Part shown: positions 42,251 through 53,759 of the stretch, in pieces
How the letters are laid out: each line of letters opens with the position of its first letter
Position numbering within the stretch: position 1 is the stretch's first letter
Assembly (NCBI GenBank): GCA_016584305.1
Contig: JACEEZ010010946.1
Coordinates: forward strand, 210,001 to 274,000
DNA: 64,000 nucleotides
Origin: Chionoecetes opilio
Taxonomy: Eukaryota; Arthropoda; Malacostraca; Decapoda; Majidae
Direction of reading: 5' to 3'
Position numbers and translations under genes: made by a program
Notes under the pieces: model-generated
Told to the model about the DNA's origin: nothing
Databases searched by the model: none
Seen by the model: the letters and a program-made list of their open reading frames with translations, nothing else

Positions 42251-42829
42251 TTAGTCAACCTTGTCTGTCCAATGACTACAAATAAACATATTATTCATGT
42301 AAAAATTTATTAAAAGTATCACAAAAAAGTAAAACAAACCTTTATTTCTTATTCCCTATTTTGTACATATAAGGAGCAACACTTATATAACACAGTATCA
42401 CGGATTACCAGCCGTGAGACCTGCCCTCAAGGAAGCAGAAAGGAAAAGAAAAGCTCTTACTAAATATAAATAAATATGATGTATGTACACAGTTTTGAAT
42501 GTTCTATACAACAAATAAAAAGAATGGAAACCCTCATTATAAAGTGATGAACACCTTGCCTGAAGAATGGAGTGCACGAGTTGCAAAAATAAAAGTAAAA
42601 GTTCCTGGAGAATAAGAAGCTGTTTGGGATGGAAGTGAGGAGGGAGGAAGGGGTGGGAGGGAGTTAGGGGTGGGAGGGAGTTAGGGGTGGGAGAATGTAA
42701 GGAGGGAACAGACACTTTGTAGGCAGCAAGGAAGAGTTGAAAAGAGTATGATAAAAGTATTCTGGGCGTCCAATGAATGAGAGGTGGGTAGGGGAAGCAG
42801 TAGTGAGAGGCGAAGATACAAAAGAGATT

Positions 42830-43030
42830 AAAGTGCGGGAAACTGCAGGTATAGATGCAATAACCCTGAAGATACTGGAGGATAGAGAGGGTATAGCCGT
42901 GGAGTTGATGTTTTTTATATGACCTTATATAGAAACAAGATATACTACCAGATGAATGGAGGAAGGCCATTATTGTGCCTTTGTATAGAAGTGAAGGTAG
43001 GAAGGATGTGAGTTGTTGTGAAAGGGACAT
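42830..43030 (+). pseudogene. LINE RT fragment
   Basis: It reads AGIDAITLKILEDREG and, after shifts, LPDEWRKAIIVPLYKSEGRK, the start of an RT domain. A - strand ORF across this stretch is its shadow. Confidence 0.6.
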
Positions 43031-43803
43031 GAGCTTGTGGAGGGCTTGAGCAGGAGGAGAGGGAGTGTTTGGATAGGGACAGGTGGGGCTCTTCTGCACA
43101 GGCACTAAAAGGAAAGACACGTCAGAGATACAGATAGATACATAAATAGAACATTACATTGTAAATAATATGTATAAGGAAATTGGTAGTGTTGGCAACT
43201 ACTGTTCTAAATAGAGGGATTCACACTTGACATGACTCAAACTGCAATGACAGTGAAACGGTGGTAGATAATTGCAAGTTCAGTGTACTGTTTCAGCATA
43301 GCATAGATAAATTATTATACTTAATGGGTTTTTTTTACTGATGAATATGAGTCACTGTATACATTCAAACAACTGGCCTTCTCTTAGACAAGTGGGCGCG
43401 GCATACAACAAAAAAGCATATTGGTCCAAAATACTTAAATAATTTATAACCTCATAAAAAATCTACAATCTTAAACTCTTACAGTCTACAATTTGAATGA
43501 AACTGGAAGACTGAACACAATTTGAAATTTCAGAAATCCTCCAATGTATTTTTACGTGTCCCTACATTCTCGTGTCACTCCCACTCAATATCTTACAGCT
43601 GCAATGCATGGAATTAACAGTTTATTCAAGAAATATCACAGCTGAAGTCTTGACACTTAAACAAAATATAGTTTTTCTTACTAGCTATTTTGGATGGCTA
43701 TGTAGGGGTAGGTATCTTACTTAACATATTTACATCACACCATCTCTTGGTGTCTATTCATTTTCCAAATCAACCTGCATATATGGGTAAAACCTATTCA
43801 TAA
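43031..43803. other. Gene-free stretch
   Basis: I see no gene or repeat I can name. Confidence 0.4.
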
Positions 43804-43808
43804 ATGCA

Positions 43809-43810
<2 letters not shown>

Positions 43811-43851
<41 letters not shown>

Positions 43852-43910
43852 AGAGAAGAGAGAGAAGAGAGACGAGAGACGAGAGACGAGAGACGAGAGA
43901 CGAGAGAAAA
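43811..43910 (+). repeat. (GA)n microsatellite with GAGAC variants
   Basis: (GA)n is followed by GAAGAGA and then GAGACGA units. Confidence 0.95.
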
Positions 43911-44188
43911 AAAAAACCCTACATTAATTCTCTTCACAGAACACCAAGGAGCCTGTACTACAACGAACTACAAGGGTGCACATTTTCTGCCCTTCAAGCG
44001 ACTCCGTAACACCATCCGTGTCCCAGGCCGATCTAGAGACAGATTGAAGAGAAATCCATTAACGACATAAAACAGCATTACACCCTCATCATTTTTAAAA
44101 ATCTGAATCAGACACAAGAATATGAGCCTATGAGCCTCAACAAAAGTGAAAACAAGCATGTACTAATTTCTTACGATTCTGCTCAATA

Positions 44189-44402
44189 AGAACATAAGAA
44201 CATAAGAACATAAGAACATAAGGAAGCTACAAGAGGCCGTGAGACCTTCACGAGGTAGTTCCTGTTACTTAACACTACCTACATACACCTTTCATTCCCA
44301 TCCATGAATTTATCTAGCTTCCCTTTAAAGCTCTCTAATAACTCTGCACTAACTACCTGTCTACTGAGTCCATTCCAATCATTTACCATCCTATTAAATA
44401 TG
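44189..44402 (-). mobile_element. LINE 3' tail (CR1/Jockey-like)
   Basis: It opens with four AAGAACAT units and continues AAGGAAGCTACAAGAGGCCG, as at 9338. On the - strand it gives a decayed RT C-terminus. Confidence 0.65.
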
Positions 44403-45240
44403 TAGTTCATGTGTCCAGTCCAGTCCATGTAGTAATGCTGGCAATCCTTTTAGCAACATGTATCATTGATTTCTCAAGACTCAAAATATACAATAAATGC
44501 CATGGTATGCATTCCCTACAGACTGTCAAAGATAAATGAAAGGATGACAAGCGTTTGGGAATCATTACCATGTCTATTATTTCTTCATTATCAATAGAAT
44601 GAAAGGCTTGTTCCATCATTACTCCCTGACTATTCTCAATCTTTCTTTCCCACTACTTCTACTTCAGGGCTCAAAGGCACTCACTATCAGCCATCTTAAC
44701 CTGCCTATAATTCTTGACTGCTCCTTCATCAACACAAGAGTCACACCCTCACTTGCAACATCCTCTCCGTCACTCCCTAAAATTGCTCTTTCAAACAACC
44801 TTTCCTCCATCTGGATTTTAGTGAGGTCTACCACATAACTATAACGTCCATGTCACCTGCAAACACAAAACCACCTTTCACTACCTATCTTTTCTTTTCT
44901 TTTGCACATTCAGCAATTTCAGTCCATTTCGTAGTTTTTATCAATTCACAGTAAAAGATATATAATTGAAAGTTTCCTAACTCCATGTTCTCAACCCTTT
45001 ACAATCCTTTCCAATTCCAATGCCTTGCAAGGAGTACACACATTTCTATGTTTTGTGTTGCTGGGATGGCTACAAGGCTAACCAAGTCACACCTTCATCC
45101 CTCTATCTGAGCCTCGTGCCTCTGTGCTGCCCCAGGGGATGGCTGCCACACAAGGCTCTCCACTCATTCCTGTCCTTCATCAGTTGGAAATCATATGCCA
45201 TGAAAACACTGCTTGTTATAGTTATATGTTGTTATTGCTC
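44403..45240. other. Gene-free stretch
   Basis: A decayed repeat near 45015-45200 (GCTGCCCCAGGGGATGGCTG) resembles 11030-11110. I see no supported gene. Confidence 0.4.
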
Positions 45241-45243
45241 ATA

Positions 45244-45766
45244 TAGTTAATCTGACAGAACATAGCCAAGTATCTAATCTGACAGAACATACCTTGGTAT
45301 CTAATCTGACAGAACATAGCCAAGTATCTAATCTGACAGAACATACCTTGGTATCTAATCTGACAGAACATAGCCAAGTATCTAATCTGACAGAACATAC
45401 CTTGGTATCTAATCTGACAGAACATAGCCAAGTATCTAATCTGACAGAACATACCTTGGTATCTAATCTGACAGAACATACCCTGGTATCTAATCTGACA
45501 GAACATACCTTGGTATCTAATCTGACAGAACATACCCTGGTATCTAATCTGACAGAACATACCTGGTATCTAATCTGACAGAACATACCCTGGTATCTAA
45601 TCTGACAGAACATACCTGGTATCTAATCTGACAGAACATACCCTGGTATCTAATCTGACAGAACATACCCTGGTATCTAATCTGACAGAACATACCCTGG
45701 TATCTAATCTGACAGAACATACCCTGGTATCTAATCTGACAGAACATACCCTGGTATCTAATCTGC
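45244..45766 (+). repeat. 27-bp minisatellite, about 19 copies
   Basis: The unit is TATCTAATCTGACAGAACAT plus ACCCTGG, ACCTTGG or AGCCAAG. In 45244-45480 the last two alternate strictly, giving a 54-bp higher-order unit. Because 27 is divisible by 3, it translates as nine-residue repeats on both strands (MFCQIRYQG on the -). Confidence 0.95.
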
Positions 45767-46197
45767 CACCCCACAGCCCATTCCTTGTCTGCATACAAAG
45801 CATAACACAATTTTGTGAAAAATATTCTGCCCTTCCACCTCTCCACAAATGAAGGCAATGTGAAAAGTTCATGCCAGCTACTGCCACCGTCACAATCTTA
45901 ACTTTCACCACCAAAAAGTTCATCCCAGGTAATAGTTTAGGATTGTGAAGATGTTGGTGGATCTGCTTGTTGATGTGTTATGCTCAGACAGGAATGCATC
46001 AGCAGGGAGGGAGGGTCTACCAGGCCTTACAGCCACTGACAATACTGAAGCCCACACCTCAAGCTGGAAACATACTGCAAGCTAGGAGAGTTGTCACAAA
46101 TAATTTGATGCCACTAAGAGAAAACGTGAAATGATAATTTAGATTTCACAGCAACAAATGGGAGACTCAACAGATGCCATGCGGGCTTTTAAGTTAA

Positions 46198-46607
46198 GGG
46201 GAGCGTCACACCATTTCTTAATTATCAGTGTATTGTCATGATTTTTTTTAATGTCAAAAGTATACTAATGCCGAAATAATCCTAGCTCATTTTCAGATCC
46301 ATCGACTTAATCATACTCAAAACACAAAGACTCTATACATAACTTAACTGCATAATTTTTTTTTTTTAAATTTAACTCGTAATAATGTTTTTATCCAATG
46401 ACTTGCACTGATGAAAAAATGACCAAATATGCATTACAAAATATCCAAACGATTAATCTTTTATGAATTTTGAATTTTCATTCTTCTTAAGTGTTAAGAA
46501 TATTATTTTTTTGGTTCTCGTAAATGTATTTGCTTAAGTGTTCAACTACGCATGATAAATTTTTCTGAAAATGTCTTTTTTTCGGAAATATTCGTGCGAC
46601 GCTCCCC
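46198..46607. mobile_element. 410-bp MITE with TTAA duplication
   Basis: The ends GGGGAGCGTCACACC and GTGCGACGCTCCCC lie between TTAA at 46194-46197 and 46608-46611. The interior is AT-rich and non-coding. Confidence 0.75.
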
Positions 46608-46967
46608 TTAACAAGCAGGCTAAGGCAAAGCTTCTGTAATCTGGATTTTTACTAATCCAGCACTCCTCAGGCTCCAACAATGCCCCATCAGCGATGGTCT
46701 GCTTGTATCCAAACATTTACATTTATGTACATGTGTATGATTAGTGGACTGACATTACACAATAGGTCAAGCAGGAGAAAGACAGAAGGATGCTATGCAG
46801 CTTTGACCCAAAGATAATACTTCAAGGTCAGAACACTTGCTGGTGCCAATAATGAGCTTCCATAGCCAAGGCATGATACAGGTCAGGTAAGATCAATACA
46901 CAATGGTTCAATGCACAATGGTATGAAGTCAAGTCCGATATTACCAATACTGCTGTGGGTGGTGGTG

Positions 46968-47197
46968 GTGGTGGTTGTTGTGTGGTGGTGGTGGTGGCTG
47001 CCTTCTTGGGAGGCAGCCTAATGGATTTGCGCCTCTGCGTCCTTGCTAGAGAGAGTTTTACAGTGGTGCTGGCGTTCTCCCTGGGCTTGCGTCTGCAGCG
47101 GCGGATGTTCCTCCGCACCACGGGTGATATGCTTGATGGTGCAGCACAGGTTTCCTCGTCACTGACAGTCACGATCTCGGCTGCCGTCTGAGTCTGC
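46968..47197 (-). CDS. Orphan exon-like ORF, basic Ser/Thr/Pro-rich, unknown gene
   Basis: On the - strand an acceptor-like AAGACCAG is followed by QTQTAAEIVTVSDEETCAAP, then VVRRNIRRCRRKPRENAST, LARTQRRKSIRLPPKKA and a Thr/Gln/Pro tract, ending at a donor-like TTG|GTAATA. Its composition suggests a basic nuclear protein. I could not link it by phase to another exon, and I do not recognise the gene. It could be chance. Confidence 0.35.
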
Positions 47198-47474
47198 TGG
47201 TCTTTACGGGATGGTATAAGATAAATGTTTGTTCATTATTTTCACATGCATAATCTCATTCAAGCTGCACTCTATTACTTAGGGTAGCAGGGGTGATGAT
47301 TGCAATGGCAGCATTAGCAATGCAGATGACAGTGCTGTTGATGAACACTGAGTGGATGATGCTGGAAATATCTGCGATCAATGGAATATTTCTTATTTTC
47401 ATTGTAATTATAAGGTTGTGTTACAAAAAACCTCCCTATTGAAATTGTAATCTCAGGTAGTCAATATTTTTGTT

Positions 47475-47550
47475 TTGTTTTAGGCGCCATGCATGAAGAG
47501 GGAAGTGCCTGGCAACTTTCAGAATATTTTCAGTGGTCAGAGAGTCAGGT
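47475..47550 (+). CDS. Possible small exon, unknown gene
   Basis: A good acceptor (TTTGTTTTGTTTTAG) and donor (GTCAG|GTAAGC) enclose an open stretch reading APCMKREVPGNFQNIFSGQR. Nothing adjoins it in the window. Confidence 0.25.
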
Positions 47551-47738
47551 AAGCATGCAGCTTGGTCTCATGTGTACAGGCAGTGTGAGGGCAGAGCTGG
47601 GCAGTATTTAAATACATTTGCGTATTTAGAAATGTATTTATAAATCAATTGGTTTTCATGTATTTAAATACTTTAATGAGTGTTTAAATACAGTATCTTC
47701 CGAGTTTCGCGCTTGCTTTCTTCCCAAGGCATAGGTAC

Positions 47739-47990
47739 TCCGTAGTGTAGTGGTTAGCACGCTCGGCTCACAACCGAGAAGTCCCGGATTCGATCCCCGG
47801 GCGGAGCGAAGATAGATGGGTGGTCTTTCTTAAAACCCGAGCCCCTGTCCACCCAGCAGTGAATGGGTACCAGGTGTTAGCCGGGGGTTTGTGAACCCCC
47901 TCCCGGGGTGGTGGCTTCGGCCAACACTAAGCTGCAGCGGTAGATCACTACGGCTCTGAGGAATTATCCTCTAAACAAACAAACAAACAA
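47739..47990 (+). mobile_element. tRNA-derived SINE, Val-like head
   Basis: The head TCCGTAGTGTAGTGGTTAGC...GGATTCGATCC has clear A and B boxes and an anticodon arm CTCGG/CCGAG with CAC in the loop (tRNA-Val-like). An A-C mismatch in the T stem and the 180-base body ending in (AAAC)n show it is a SINE, not a tRNA gene. Its empty site is the inverted block near 25505. Confidence 0.9.
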
Positions 47991-48456
47991 TAGCGCGAAA
48001 CTCGCGGATCGCGAAACTCGGGTATTGAAAACCCTGTAAAAATGCTTATTTAGTCCGGTGCGACTTTACTGTACCGTATTTTACAGCTTATAAGACTCAC
48101 TTTTTCCCCCAAAAAATATCCTGAAAATGCCCCAAGCCCCTGTCCACCCAGCAGTGAATGGATACCGGGTGTTAGCCAAGGGTTTGTGACCCGCCTCCCA
48201 GGGTGGTGGCTTCGGCCAACACTACGTAGAGGAGAGAAGAGGAGAGGAGAGGAGAGGAGGAGGAAGAGGAGGGAGGAAAGGAGCTTGAGCTTGAGTTGGG
48301 AGTCACCCAGCGGATGCTGTCGGTGAAGCCTTTGGTCCGGCATTCTCCCACACACATAGTATTCTGTTGGGAGAGAAGCCAAAGGGGAAACCAAAACTAG
48401 GTGTTTCATTTTCCCCTCTTTCCTCTCTCTGCATCACATTCATACGGGGTCCCCCC

Positions 48457-48765
48457 TCACTGAGGGGGCCCCTGCCTCTCATTCTTTCTCATAAGTGCTC
48501 TCCAAGAATTTTCAAAGAATTCTTTTACACTTTCAGCCACACAACTGTCACGCCTCCACTCAGCACACAACCCCAGCAGGTACTCCATCTGCCTATCCAC
48601 ACTCCTGTCTCTCATCTCTCGCCATTCTTCCACTCCGACTTTTCCTACCACTGCTTCCAACATCTTTGTTCTAGCACTCTCATACCGTTCACATTCCAGC
48701 ATCAAGTGCTCCACGGTTTCATCCACTCCTGTCTCACACATCACACACGTCTTGCTAACACCATT
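48457..48765 (-). pseudogene. Retroelement C-terminal zinc-finger fragment
   Basis: It reads KTCVMCETGVDETVEHLMLE followed by CERYESAR, the CxxC..ETxEHxxxxC box found after the RT of many LINEs. Confidence 0.7.
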
Positions 48766-50372
48766 CTTTCATCTGTACATACGACTATTTACCTCTTTAG
48801 CGATACTTGATCTTGATATTACCGTAAGGTATAAAATCTTTCTCTGCACCGTTGAGTGGCCTAAGAACACTCACATGCTTCCCATTAACTTTACCTATGA
48901 TTGTGAGTGCAACGGAGGCCACAGGGGGGCGACATAAACCTCTAATCACAAGCGTCACTATAAAAATCCTGCTTGCGCCACCACGGGCGAGGGCCAACCA
49001 TCACAGCCCTTGAGGGAAGCTCCAGGGCCTACCATCCCACCCTTGGAGGACACTGTCTAACGGGGCTGTAGGCAGCACACACACACACACCAAATAAAAA
49101 TAATTAAAAAAACATGTATGAAGCAGCGCGAAACTCAGGGAGATAATGTGCAAAAGTCGGAAGGGTAAGAATATAGGACTCTGCGCGAAACTCGCATAGC
49201 GTGAACCTCGGGAGGGTACTGTATATTATTGCATTTAAATACATATAATATTAAAATGTAAATACTTTTTTATCAATTCATTTGGGCATAAACCCGCCCA
49301 ACAAACTGCCCGTAATCATGCCAAATCTATATTTCAACTTACCAAAAACTCCTTCATTCATAGAAAATGTCAAAATCTTTCTGAATCAAATTCCTCTCGT
49401 GACTTCCTGCATCTACCTAATAACATCTCTAACAATTTTTCTTCTTCATCTATCCCTCCTATGCTTCAGCCAGATGGCTCCACAGCTGTCTTATCTATTT
49501 CTAAAGCTGAACTCTTTGCTCAAACCTTTGCTGAAAATTCCACTCTGGTTGATGAAGGGCTTGTTCCTCCTTTTCCTCCACTCTGACTATATTATGCCTG
49601 TTATTAAGATCCTTCGGAATGATGTTTTCTTTGCCTTTCTGGCCTAGATTCTCGGAAGGCTTACGGTCCTGACGGAGTCCCTCCTATTGTTCTCAAAAAC
49701 TGTGCTTCTGTGCTTGCACCTTGCCTGGTCAAACTTTTCTGTCTTTGTCTATCTACTTCCACCTTTCCTTCTTGCTGGAAGTTTGCTCACATCCAACCTG
49801 TTCCTAGAAAGGGTGACCGTTCTAATCCTTCAAACTACCGTCCTATAGCTTTGACTTCCTGCCTTTCTAAAGTTTTTGAATCTATACTTAATAAGAAGAT
49901 TCTTAAGCATCCATCTGCTCACAATCTTCTATCTGATCGTCAGTACGGTTTCCGTAAAGGGCGATCTACTGGCGATCTTCTAGCTTTCCTAACTGAATCT
50001 TCGTCATCCTCCTTTAGGGGTTTCGGTGAAACTTTTGCTGTTGCCCTTAACATATCAAAAGCTTTTGATAGAATCTGGCACAAATCTTTAATTTCTAAAC
50101 CACCCTCATTCGGTTTCTATCCTTCTCTCTGTACCTTCATCTTAAGTTTCCTTTCAAACCGTTCTATTGCAGCTACTGTAGACGGACATTGTTTTTCTCC
50201 TAAATCTATCAATAGTGGTGTTCCCCAGGGTTCTGTCCTATCACCCACTCTCTTTCTATTATTTATTAATGATCTTCTAAGTCTAACTCAAAGCCCTATC
50301 CACTCCTACGCTGATGATTCTACCCTGCATTTTTCAACGTCGTTTATTAGACGTCCAACTCAACAGGAACTA

Positions 50373-51882
50373 CCATATTTTACGGCTTATAAGACGCTGC
50401 ATCTTGGAAGACGCACCCTGATTTTGTTAAGAAAAAACAGACCACCAAAACTGTTGTCCGATATACAGTCATTTTCACACAAGAACACACTCACTATTCA
50501 TTATCTTCATTCAGCACTGCTCATCAGCCATTTTTATTTTCTAGCTTGTATGCAATAGTACACACAACCCTCGTTTTCCCGGACTAATAGGGGGGAGCAC
50601 TGGTCCGGGAACCGCAAACGTCCGGGAATCGCAACAGTCCGAGGCCATTACCCACCCCCCGGACATTTATCCTATTCTAGTATTTACTGTCCGGCAACCG
50701 CCACTATCAACTACCCCGCCGCAGACTTTTACGTCACTTTGTTGTTGGTTTTTAGGGCTGCGAGGATCCCTTGGGGAACACTTTGAGCCCTGGTGATGTC
50801 CTATGATGCTCTCACAGGCGCTGTAGTTGACCTGTCCTTCCTCAGGAAGGCACAGGTGAGGCGGATGACAGCGTGTTGCCGGGAGGGGTGGACGCCAGCC
50901 TCCGCCAGCAGGGTGGGCAGGTCACAGGTGACAACGTTCAGGGTGAGGAGTTGAGAGCGTAGCACTACACGGTGGGAGTGGAAGCGTGGACACTGCAGCA
51001 GAGTGTTCAATAGTCTCAGAGACGTTCCTGCACCAGGGGGAGTCAGGGGACTGACGGAGGCGGTGCAGGTGAACCGTGAGTGTCATGTGCCCAAATGTAA
51101 ACAATACGACCGCTGAGCATGCTGCCACCTGGCGGGAGGTGCGACACTGACCAGGGGTGACAGGAGACGCTCGGACCGCCGGACAACTGTGTCGACTTAC
51201 GGACTGGACGAGGCATTTGTCCGGGACTCTGACATATCCCTGGACCTCGGATTTTGTCCGGCAAATCCGATATCCGGGAAATGGAGGTCCGGGAAAACGA
51301 GGGTTGTGTGTATAAGTAAATCGTTATGTTGGCTGGCTGAACACGCAGGTCGGACGGCGGGAGTGAAAACAAACCCGACTGCGGCGGTGTGCAGCTGCGT
51401 GCCTGCCTGGCGTGCCGATCAGCTGAGTCTGGCTTTGTTGTCCTGAGTATAAACCTCTCACGTCCTCCCGTGCCTCACTACGTTGTCTGCCTCCTGTGCC
51501 TCAGCCACGTATTGTTTGAATTTTCCTGTATGCGTGTAGTATTTGTGATGGCTGCATGTACATTAGTATACAAACAATCATCTAATGTAACAAACAAAGT
51601 CCCTTATACACGGAATGGCTTTTGGCGCCAATCTGCCGAGGTGGAATGGCTCCCGCCAGTACCGCAGTAAACATCACAGCGTACAGGCAGATAGTTGATT
51701 TGAATGTCTTATGGTATTTGAAATACTTGTAACAGATAAGTACTGAGGTTACATAATACAAGAGGCTGAATTGAATAGCTACCTAAACTAACCTCCGACA
51801 ACATTCGTCTTGGAAGACGCACGAGTACTTTTCAGGGTATTTTTTTGGGAAAAAAGTGCGTCTTATAAGCCGTAAAATACGG
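50373..51882. mobile_element. 1.5-kb TIR element (TA target), family CCGTATTTTACGG, copy 1
   Basis: The ends CCATATTTTACGGCTTATAA and the inverse (CTTATAAGCCGTAAAATACGG) are flanked by TA inside the LINE ORF2. Removing the element with one TA restores the LINE reading frame. It contains another element at 50561-51310 and a fragment of the 902-1472 family. Confidence 0.9.
50561..51310. mobile_element. 750-bp TIR element (TA target) carrying a retroelement fragment
   Basis: The ends are CACACAACCCTCGTTTTCCC and an inverse ending CGAGGGTTGTGTG, flanked by TA. Between them, on the - strand (50800-51110), lies a retroelement zinc-finger tail with a PWCRNVSETIEH motif. Confidence 0.85.
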
Positions 51883-53759
51883 TAAGTGATTCACGGAGAG
51901 ATGCCACCGAGCGCCTAACTTCTGATCTTTCTATAATTTCTGATTGGGGCAAAGCAAACCTTGTTTTGTTCAATGCCTCAAAAACCCAATTTCTTCACCT
52001 ATCTACTCAACAAAACCTACCAGATAACTATCCCATCTTCTTCAATGACACTCAACTATCTTCTTCTTCTACAATGAATATTCTTGGACTATCCTTTACT
52101 AAAAATCTGACCTGGAAATCTCACATCTCATCTCTTGCTAAAACAGCTTCTAAGAAGTTAGGTGTCCTGTGGCATCTGCGTCCTTTTTTTTCTCCCTCCC
52201 AGTTGCTTGCTCTCTACAGGGGCCTTATCTGCCCATGTATGGAGTATGTCTCACATGTTTGGGGAGGATCCACTCATACAGCTCTCCTAAACAGGGTTGA
52301 ATCAAAAGCTTTTCGTCTCATCAACTCCCCTCCTCTGACTGACTGTCTTCAATCTTTAAATCACCGCCGCAATGTTGCTTCTCTTGCTATCTTCTACCGT
52401 TATTTTCATGCTCACTGCTCTTCTGAACTTGCTAACTGCATGCCTCCCCCCCTCCCGCAGCCTCGCTGCACAAGACTTTCTACTCATTCTCATCCCTATT
52501 CTGTCCATCTTCCTAATGCAAGAGTTAATCAGTATCTTTACCCTTTCATCCCTTTCACTGGTAAACTCTGGAACTCTCTTCCTGTTTCTATTTTTCCACC
52601 TTCCTATGACTTAAATCTTTTCAAGAAAAGAGTAACAAGACACCTCCGAACTAAATAGGCCCACCCCCCTTTTTTTATTCTCTTACTGTCTTTTGGTGGG
52701 CCAGGCCCACCAAAAGACAGTAAGTAGGGACTGGTTATAGGGACTATAGACAATTATAGGGACTGGCAACTAAGCGGGCTTTGTGTTACCTCTTTTTGTT
52801 GTACCCTTGGCCAGTCCTTTGTGATGTGACAAAAAAACAACAACTATCAAGCAACCTTGATGCTACAGTGAACCAGTGTTTCCACTTTATTTTAAGGAAA
52901 TTTAGGCCTGAGTAGGAAATTTCTAAGGAAACGCAAAATCTAGGGAAATCCTAAGGAAATCCTGTTTTTTTCCAGACATTTCTAGAGATATGTAGATTAA
53001 GTTAAATAGCCAGGTGAACTGATAATACACATTTTATTTGCCTTTGACAAAATGACCAAAGAGCAAATTCTCAGTGTTAATTTCTTATCATATTCATATC
53101 TAGAGCATCTACCCCAGCAAGGATATTGGGGAATGGGGAGGAGGGAGGTGGAGCAAAGGTGGTGGGTGGCGACGGGCTGGCGGGAGCCGCGGGACAGGGG
53201 GGTACAGCTCTAACGACACGTTCAGTTCCTGTCCTGCTGTCTGATAAACACAGTTAGCGTGTCTGGGATTCTGTTATCATCAGTCACCAGTACTCGGTGC
53301 TTCCTCCAGCCATTTCTATACTGTATTTACCTCCAAGAATTTCATATTGTTGAAAGTGTGTGCAAACTTTTATGATAATAATGCAACTCGAACATTATGT
53401 CACGGAGTGGATTCCATAGTGTGGTAGATGGTTTATAGAATTCTCAAAGGAATGCATACTTGTATTGCAAATAGAAGAAAGTTTGGAAATTTAGATTTCA
53501 TAATTTTGTGCCCCTGGAGATTTTAGAATTAAATAAGTGAATACTTTCGAAACTTGATGATTTAATTCATGGCATTAAAATTTGTGTATTTAAAATGTAT
53601 TTACAAATGTATTTAAACACAATTAATGTATTTAGAATTTAGTATTTAAATACATTCGTAAAATGTATTTGGTATTTAAATACATTTCTCTCATGTATTT
53701 AGTATTTAAATACATTAAATGTATTTAGTGCCCAGCTCTGTGTGAGGGAAGGTGTTGTT

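Larger units (their letters stand above)
47691..49221. mobile_element. 1.5-kb TIR element (TA target), family CAGTA..CCGAG
   Basis: The ends are CAGTATCTTCCGAGTTTCGC and an inverse ending CTCGGGAGGGTACTG, flanked by TA. Inside are a SINE (47739-47990), a second SINE-like body and a LINE fragment (48457-48750). Confidence 0.7.
49290..52855 (+). mobile_element. Jockey/CR1-type LINE, ORF2 3' half, split by a DNA transposon
   Basis: ORF2 runs through FPSCWKFAHIQPVPRKG, NPSNYRPIALTSCLSKV, QYGFRKGRSTGDLLAF, SGVPQGSVLSP and the catalytic HSYADDSTLHF. It breaks at 50372 and resumes at 51885 with SDSRRDATERL, ending near 52655. The stretch before 49650 has stops and shifts. The 3' end matches that of the truncated copy at 26186. 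It lies inside the hAT element. Confidence 0.88.
47592..53740. mobile_element. 6.1-kb hAT-type element loaded with nested insertions
   Basis: The perfect 12-bp ends CAGAGCTGGGCA lie between a perfect 8-bp duplication TGTGAGGG (47584-47591, 53741-53748), the hAT signature. Its own sequence is short, AT-rich ATTTAAATACA repeats at both ends. The rest is nested: a TA element (47691-49221), a LINE (about 49290-52855) and elements inside that. No hAT transposase is visible. Confidence 0.88.

Noticed and set aside
42398..43120. 240-codon - strand ORF
   Set aside because: Most of it is the reverse strand of a LINE RT fragment and low-complexity sequence. The first 30 codons look exon-like but cannot be linked to another exon by phase.
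45222..45923. Repetitive MFCQIRYQG-type ORFs
   Set aside because: Product of a 27-bp minisatellite with no start, domain or splice context.
47739..47806. Possible tRNA-Val gene
   Set aside because: T-stem mismatch, and it continues into a SINE body with an (AAAC)n tail, so it is a SINE head.
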